A program made the translations under genes and the position numbers. Of a stretch of DNA of 64,000 bases, positions 59,759 to 64,000 are shown in pieces. The notes below the pieces were generated by a model. The model ran no database searches. It saw only the letters and a program-made list of their open reading frames with translations, and had not been told where the DNA came from. The stretch is from the NCBI RefSeq assembly GCF_001792815.1, contig NZ_CP017674.1:1612001-1676000 (forward strand), in the 5' to 3' direction. Source of the DNA: Microbacterium sp. BH-3-3-3 (GTDB taxonomy: Bacteria; Actinomycetota; Actinomycetes; Actinomycetales; Microbacteriaceae). Every line of letters begins with the position of its first letter. Within the stretch, counting starts at the first letter, position 1.

Positions 59759-61504
59759 TCACAGCGCGGCATCACCACGGCGCACGGCGTCGCGCACGAG
59801 GGTCAGATAGACCGCCGCGGTCCAGGTGTACGCCCGATCTCGAAGACCCTGGCCGGTGCGCGCGTCGAAGTTCTCGGCGAAGCCGTGGCGTTCGCACAAC
59901 CGCCGGAAGCGTTCGCTGATGTCGTCGGCGAGCGCGGTTTCGCCCGCGCGACGAAGTCCGTCCTCGAGCAGCATGGTCGACGGCGCCCAGATGGGGCCTC
60001 GCCAGTAGCCGTCGTCCTCGTATCGATCGCTGTCGGGGCGCTCGGTGGCCGGACCCCACTCGGTGAGGAACGTCTTCGCGGTGCGGGCGAGCACCTCGGG
60101 CACCCCGGGCGGGAGCCGGTCGCCGGCGAGGACGGCGAGCACCGGCAACAGGCTCGTGCGTTCGACGTCATCGCCGTCGGCGACCCCCCGCGCGGCATAC
60201 CCGTCGCCGCGCCAGAGCTCCGACAACGCCTCGGTCATCCGCGCAGCCTCGGCGAGCCACGGGGCGGGATCGTGGCCCGTCTCACCCGCCAGGCGAGCGA
60301 GCTCGTCGAACTGCAGCAGCAGGAAGACCGCGAGCTCGGGGGACTCGACCAGGCGCGTGCGGTCGAAGACGGTGGCGTTGTCCCACCCGCTGTCATTGCC
60401 GTGCTGGTAGTGGGAGAGAGCCCGCCCGGGGACGCGCCGCTCATCGAGCCAGAACCGCGTCCATCGCGAGAGCCTGTCGTAGATGTCGACGCGCACGTCG
60501 TCGGAGAGCGCGAGACCCTCGGCGCGCAGCCGAGCGAGCGCCCACCCGTGGATGGGCGGCTTGACGAAGTTGTACAGGCGTTCGGAGTGGGCGATCGAGT
60601 CGGGCAGCGCTCCCGTCGCATCCTGGTGGTCGAACGGCGCGAGGAACTGATCGAGGGCCAGCCCGGGCTCACCGGGTGCCAGGGCGATCGCGTTGAAGCA
60701 GTGATCCCAGCTCCACACCTTGTCCATCCAGTGCTTCGACATCAGCACCGCCTCGCGGCGGAGGAATCCCGCCGGTGAGACGGTCGCCGACCACAGCACG
60801 TACGCCGCGCGCAGCGACGCATCCCGGGCCCCCTGCGCCACGTCGTCGCGCGCGGCCCAGGGGGCGACGCGCGCGGCGAAGGCCGCGAACTCCTCGGTGA
60901 CCTCGGCGACGCAGTCCTCGAACGCGGAGGATGCCGCGAAGGGCGGGCGCGAACTCTCGAACTCCTCGATCGCGATCTCCCAGGGACCGGCGTCATCGCC
61001 CCCGGTGACGGTGACAGCGCGCGTGGCGGCCCCCAGACTCTCGGCGCCCTCGATCCGCAGGCGGCCCTCGAGCGCGGTGACGCGGTATCGGCACCCCGTC
61101 TCGTACGACGTGAAGACGGCGCTGCCGTCACGCGGATCCTGGAACAGGTAGATGCCCGTGAACGGGGTCAGCTCGGCGGCGACCTCCGCCAGACGCAGGC
61201 TCGACCCGGCGTCGCCGCGGAGGCGGAGCGTGTCGGTCGAAGCGAAGACGGCGCGGACCGCCGTCGCCCCCGTCGTCCAGCGCACGGTGGCCGCGTCGGC
61301 CGCCACGTCCCACGGCTCATCGACCGCGCCCGACGCGACTGCAGGCACGAGCGACAGCACCGCGTGCATCCCGGTGCGGTGAGACACGAGGTGGACGTCG
61401 TCGACCGTGCGGTGCGCGGCCACCACCGGCGACAGGTCGAGCCAAGAGCCGCGGCGACTGAACGGGACGTGCCGCAGAGGGAAGGAGGGAATCGGACTCG
61501 TCAT
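59759..61504 (-). CDS. GH63/MGH1-like glycosidase
   Basis: 581 residues, no signal peptide, so cytosolic. N-terminal beta-domain of about 200 residues, then an (alpha/alpha)6 barrel with KVWSWDHCFNAIAL, HGNDSGWDNATVFD (acid candidate) and YWRGPIWAPSTML, the signature stretches of mannosylglycerate-hydrolase/amylo-1,6-glucosidase-like enzymes. It would trim an imported oligosaccharide. Divergent from the LacI gene; operators at 61563-61593 lie about 60 bp upstream of its ATG. Confidence 0.82.
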   Translation of the reverse strand: MTSPIPSFPLRHVPFSRRGSWLDLSPVVAAHRTVDDVHLVSHRTGMHAVLSLVPAVASGAVDEPWDVAADAATVRWTTGATAVRAVFASTDTLRLRGDAGSSLRLAEVAAELTPFTGIYLFQDPRDGSAVFTSYETGCRYRVTALEGRLRIEGAESLGAATRAVTVTGGDDAGPWEIAIEEFESSRPPFAASSAFEDCVAEVTEEFAAFAARVAPWAARDDVAQGARDASLRAAYVLWSATVSPAGFLRREAVLMSKHWMDKVWSWDHCFNAIALAPGEPGLALDQFLAPFDHQDATGALPDSIAHSERLYNFVKPPIHGWALARLRAEGLALSDDVRVDIYDRLSRWTRFWLDERRVPGRALSHYQHGNDSGWDNATVFDRTRLVESPELAVFLLLQFDELARLAGETGHDPAPWLAEAARMTEALSELWRGDGYAARGVADGDDVERTSLLPVLAVLAGDRLPPGVPEVLARTAKTFLTEWGPATERPDSDRYEDDGYWRGPIWAPSTMLLEDGLRRAGETALADDISERFRRLCERHGFAENFDARTGQGLRDRAYTWTAAVYLTLVRDAVRRGDAAL

Positions 61505-61562
61505 CGAGGAACTTTCGGTTCGTGAGGATTGCTGCTTGCCAAACGGATGTCGCCATTGTACT

Positions 61563-61593
61563 TTCGAACCGGTTCGAATCGAACCAGTTCGAT
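61563..61593. promoter_or_regulatory. Paired LacI-type operators between GH63 and lacI-type genes
   Basis: TTCGAACCGGTTCGAA (61563-61578, perfect palindrome) and ATCGAACCAGTTCGAT (61578-61593, one central asymmetry), sharing one base; centres 15 bp apart. Placed to control both divergent genes. Confidence 0.85.
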
Positions 61594-61685
61594 ACGTTGA
61601 ATTCGTTGCCCAACGGGGACACTCGGTACTACCACCGATTCATCCCGCCGGGCACAAGAGACCCGGCGACAGAAAGGACGGCGAC

Positions 61686-62708
61686 ATGGTCAACATCGGC
61701 GATGTGGCGCGAGCCGCCGGCGTCTCTCGCAGCACGGCCTCGTACGCCCTGTCGGGCAAGCGCACGATCTCGCCGGCCGTGCGCGAGAACGTCGAACGGG
61801 CCGTGCGCGAGCTGGGGTACACCCCGAACGCGGGCGCCCGGGCGCTGGCGACCTCGCGCACCAACGTTCTCGCCCTGCTGGGGCAGTTCTTCGACGACGA
61901 GTTCGCGCCCGCCATGCTGCAGTACATCCTGGGCATCACGGACCGGGCCCGCGAGTTCGGCTTCGACACCCTGCTCGTCACCGAGAGCGACGGGGTGGGA
62001 GCGCTGACGCGAATCGCGGCGTCGCGCATGGTCGACGGGTTCGTGCTGCTGAACGTGGCGGAGTTCGACGAACGACTCGACCCGCTCCGCTCGGCCCACC
62101 AACCCGGCGCGCTCGTCGGACTCCCCGGCGACGCCACCGGTATCGACACGTTCGACCTCGATTTCGTCGCGGCCGGTCGACTGATGGTGGACCGACTGCA
62201 CGAGGCGGGGCACCGCGAGGTGACGCTCGTGTCGCAGCCCGAGCACGTGGTCGAGCGCGGCGGCGCCTATGTCTGGCGCCTGGCCGACGGCGCCCGCGCG
62301 CGGGCCGAGGAGCACGGCATCCGGCTGAACCACGTCTTCGGATCGTCGCACCAGCCCCGGATCGGACACGATCTGCACGCCGTGCTGGAGCAGTACCCGC
62401 ACGCCACCGGCCTGCTGTTGAACAACGAGGCGGCAGCGGCGGCGCTGCCGTCGGTGCTCGCCGCGCGCGGCCTGTCGTCGCCCGCCGACATCTCGGTCAT
62501 CGGCCGCTACTCCGACGAGTTCGCCCGCACGTTCTCGCTCCCCTTCAGCGCCATCGACAGCGCCGCCGACCTGCTCGGTCGACGCGCCGTCGAACAACTG
62601 GTCTCGCGCCTGCGTTCCGACGCCGACGCGAACCCCACCGTCGTCGAACTGATCGCGCCCGTCATCGATGACCGCGGCAGCATCGCCGCACCCCCACCCC
62701 GTCGCTGA
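61686..62708 (+). CDS. LacI-family regulator of the glycan locus
   Basis: 340 residues. HTH NIGDVARAAGVSRSTASYAL at residues 3-22, hinge GARALATSRTN, sensor domain to the end with ISVIGRYSDEFARTF. The reading frame is open upstream, but ATG 61686 gives the canonical LacI N-terminus and has an AAAGGA site. The paired GAACCGGTTC operators flank it and the GH39-like gene, making it the obvious regulator of glycosidases and the transporter. Confidence 0.92.
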   Translation: MVNIGDVARAAGVSRSTASYALSGKRTISPAVRENVERAVRELGYTPNAGARALATSRTNVLALLGQFFDDEFAPAMLQYILGITDRAREFGFDTLLVTESDGVGALTRIAASRMVDGFVLLNVAEFDERLDPLRSAHQPGALVGLPGDATGIDTFDLDFVAAGRLMVDRLHEAGHREVTLVSQPEHVVERGGAYVWRLADGARARAEEHGIRLNHVFGSSHQPRIGHDLHAVLEQYPHATGLLLNNEAAAAALPSVLAARGLSSPADISVIGRYSDEFARTFSLPFSAIDSAADLLGRRAVEQLVSRLRSDADANPTVVELIAPVIDDRGSIAAPPPRR

Positions 62709-62753
62709 GACGGGAACACACAGCGCTCACCCGAGCATGTTCGAGGAGGAACA

Positions 62754-64000
62754 ATGAACCCCAAGGTCCTGCGCATCGCCGCAGCCGTCGCCACGGCCGG
62801 CATCGCCGTCGGCGCTCTCGCCGGATGTTCCGGCGGCACCGCCGGCACCGGTGGCGACGCCGCGAGCGGCACCTACACCTGGTGGGATCCGTACCCGCAG
62901 CACGCCGAGGACTCGGACTGGGCGAAGCGCGTCCAGGACTGCGGCACGCAGGCCGGCGTCACCATCCAGCGGACCGCCTACGACACCACCGCCCTCACCA
63001 ACCAGGCGCTGCTCTCGGCCCAGGACGGCACGTCGCCCGACGTCATCCTCATCGACAACCCCGCGGTGTCCACTCTCGCCGACACCGGAATGCTCTCGAC
63101 CACCGACGACCTCGGTCTCGACACCTCCGCCATCGACGAGAACCTGCTGGCCGCCGGCGTCCTCGACGGCAAGACGTACGGCATCCCCATCGGCGCCAAC
63201 ACCCTCGCGCTGTACTACAACGCCGACGTCCTCTCGGCAGCCGGAGTCGACCCGGCCTCCATCACGGACTGGGATGCCCTCGACGCCGCCCTGGCGAAGG
63301 TGTCGGCCGCGGGCAAGAAGGGCATCACCTTCTCGGGCATCAACACCGAAGAGGGCTCGTTCCAGTTCCTGCCGTGGTTCTGGGGCGCAGGCGCCGACCT
63401 CACCGACCTCTCATCGCCCGAAGCCGTGGAGGCGGTGACCCTGTGGAAGGACTGGCTCGACAAGGGCTACGCCCCCAACTCGGTCATCACCAACTCGCAG
63501 AACACGGTGTGGGAGGAGTTCCTCACCGGTGACTTCGCCTTCGCCGAGAACGGCACCTGGCAGGTCGACAGCGCCGCGAAGGCCCCCTTCGCGAGCGGCG
63601 TCATCGAGCTGCCCGCCAAGGACGGCGGCGCCGCTCCCGCTCCCACCGGCGGCGAGTTCATCGTCGCTCCGGTGCAGAAGGACACCGCGCGCTACGAGAC
63701 CACGCGCAAGATCATCGAGTGCATGACGACGCCCGAGGGCTTCGTCGACACCGCCAACACCTTCGCGTACTACATCCCGCCCACCGCAGAGGGCCAGAAG
63801 GACCTCCTGGCCGAGAACCCCGACCTCGAGACGTGGGTCTCCGCGGTGCAGGCGGCGAAGGGCCGCACGAGCGACAACCTCGGCACCGACTACCCGCTCA
63901 TCTCCGAGCAGCTGTGGACCGCCGTGCAGAACGTCCTCTCGGGTGCGCAGACGCCCCAGCAGGCCCTCGACGCCGCCCAGTCCGCGGCGCAGTCGGCGAC
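62754..64000 (+). CDS. Sugar ABC transporter substrate-binding lipoprotein (3' end outside window)
   Basis: 415 codons visible; frame open at the window end. Strong ribosome site GAGGAGGA. Lipobox GALAGCSGG near residue 25. Cluster 1 binding fold: YTWWDPYPQHAEDSDWA, SPDVILIDNPAVSTLAD, YGIPIGANTLALYYNADVL, WEEFLTGDFAFAENGTW. It lies 45 bp after the LacI-type gene. Permease genes are expected beyond the window. It should bind the oligosaccharide released by the GH39-like enzyme. Confidence 0.9.
   Translation, partial: MNPKVLRIAAAVATAGIAVGALAGCSGGTAGTGGDAASGTYTWWDPYPQHAEDSDWAKRVQDCGTQAGVTIQRTAYDTTALTNQALLSAQDGTSPDVILIDNPAVSTLADTGMLSTTDDLGLDTSAIDENLLAAGVLDGKTYGIPIGANTLALYYNADVLSAAGVDPASITDWDALDAALAKVSAAGKKGITFSGINTEEGSFQFLPWFWGAGADLTDLSSPEAVEAVTLWKDWLDKGYAPNSVITNSQNTVWEEFLTGDFAFAENGTWQVDSAAKAPFASGVIELPAKDGGAAPAPTGGEFIVAPVQKDTARYETTRKIIECMTTPEGFVDTANTFAYYIPPTAEGQKDLLAENPDLETWVSAVQAAKGRTSDNLGTDYPLISEQLWTAVQNVLSGAQTPQQALDAAQSAAQSA

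Overview
The window is chromosomal DNA of a high-GC actinobacterium, most likely a Microbacterium-like member of the Microbacteriaceae. This is inferred from about 70% GC, many GTG starts, start/stop overlaps of the ATGA and GTGA type, -10 boxes of the TANNNT type placed 6-7 nt before start codons (leaderless mRNAs), the family repertoire (sterol-carrier protein next to purD, CebR-controlled cellobiose genes, MHS transporters) and the very frequent GGATGCC/GCATCC heptamers. No phage, transposase, integrase, tRNA, rRNA or CRISPR array was seen. It is an ordinary chromosome segment rich in catabolic loci.

Layout. 0-5.1 kb: sugar-acid operon with an idonate dehydrogenase-like gene (5' end outside the window), an MHS transporter broken by an in-frame TGA, a ManD-family dehydratase, KDPG aldolase and KDG kinase, giving sugar acid -> KDG -> KDPG -> pyruvate + glyceraldehyde-3-phosphate. 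5.3-9.7 kb: sterol-carrier protein, purD, and a membrane protein/TetR/glycosyltransferase operon. 10.0-14.2 kb: padR plus a DHA2 exporter with a perfect operator, an 18-G tract, and a BCCT carrier. 14.3-20.4 kb: purC, a uracil permease, a small acidic protein, nhaA, and an intact MHS transporter. 20.5-21.8 kb: a VOC protein plus a MerR/TipAS regulator behind a 19-bp-spacer promoter. 21.8-27.8 kb: cebEFG-bgl-cebR with three CebR operators. 28.0-28.9 kb: purS and purQ.

29.1-32.8 kb: a GntR regulator and a ureidoglycolate lyase/flavoprotein/2-hydroxyacid dehydrogenase operon. 32.8-39.5 kb: a surface-glycan cluster (flippase, O-antigen-ligase-like polymerase, a GT2 gene broken by two frameshifts, two GT4 enzymes). 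39.6-45.0 kb: a ChvE/GguAB-type sugar ABC transporter with a ROK regulator and a hairpin array between the binding-protein and ATPase genes. 45.2-49.7 kb: MocA-like and XdhC-like molybdenum-hydroxylase maturation proteins, an amidohydrolase with lost metal ligands, an XRE-cupin regulator and a PDR-type [2Fe-2S] reductase. 49.9-57.7 kb: a cytosine-deaminase-like amidohydrolase, an NMT1/SsuA-type ABC importer, an FAD-linked oxidase, a creatininase-family amidase and an MFS carrier. Together these read as an uncharacterised N-heterocycle or cyclic-amide utilisation locus, the best candidate for undescribed biology here. 57.8-64.0 kb: a glycan-utilisation locus (GH39-like enzyme with CBM, GH63/MGH1-like enzyme, LacI regulator, sugar-binding lipoprotein cut by the window end) with paired GAACCGGTTC operators.

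Between genes lie several long-armed palindromes. Three share one design: four 10-bp cores with an exact 19-bp repeat inside each arm. Purine genes (purD, purC, purS, purQ) are scattered among the catabolic loci. Two genes are disrupted (the MHS transporter and the GT2 glycosyltransferase). Sequence alone cannot tell true pseudogenes from base-calling errors.
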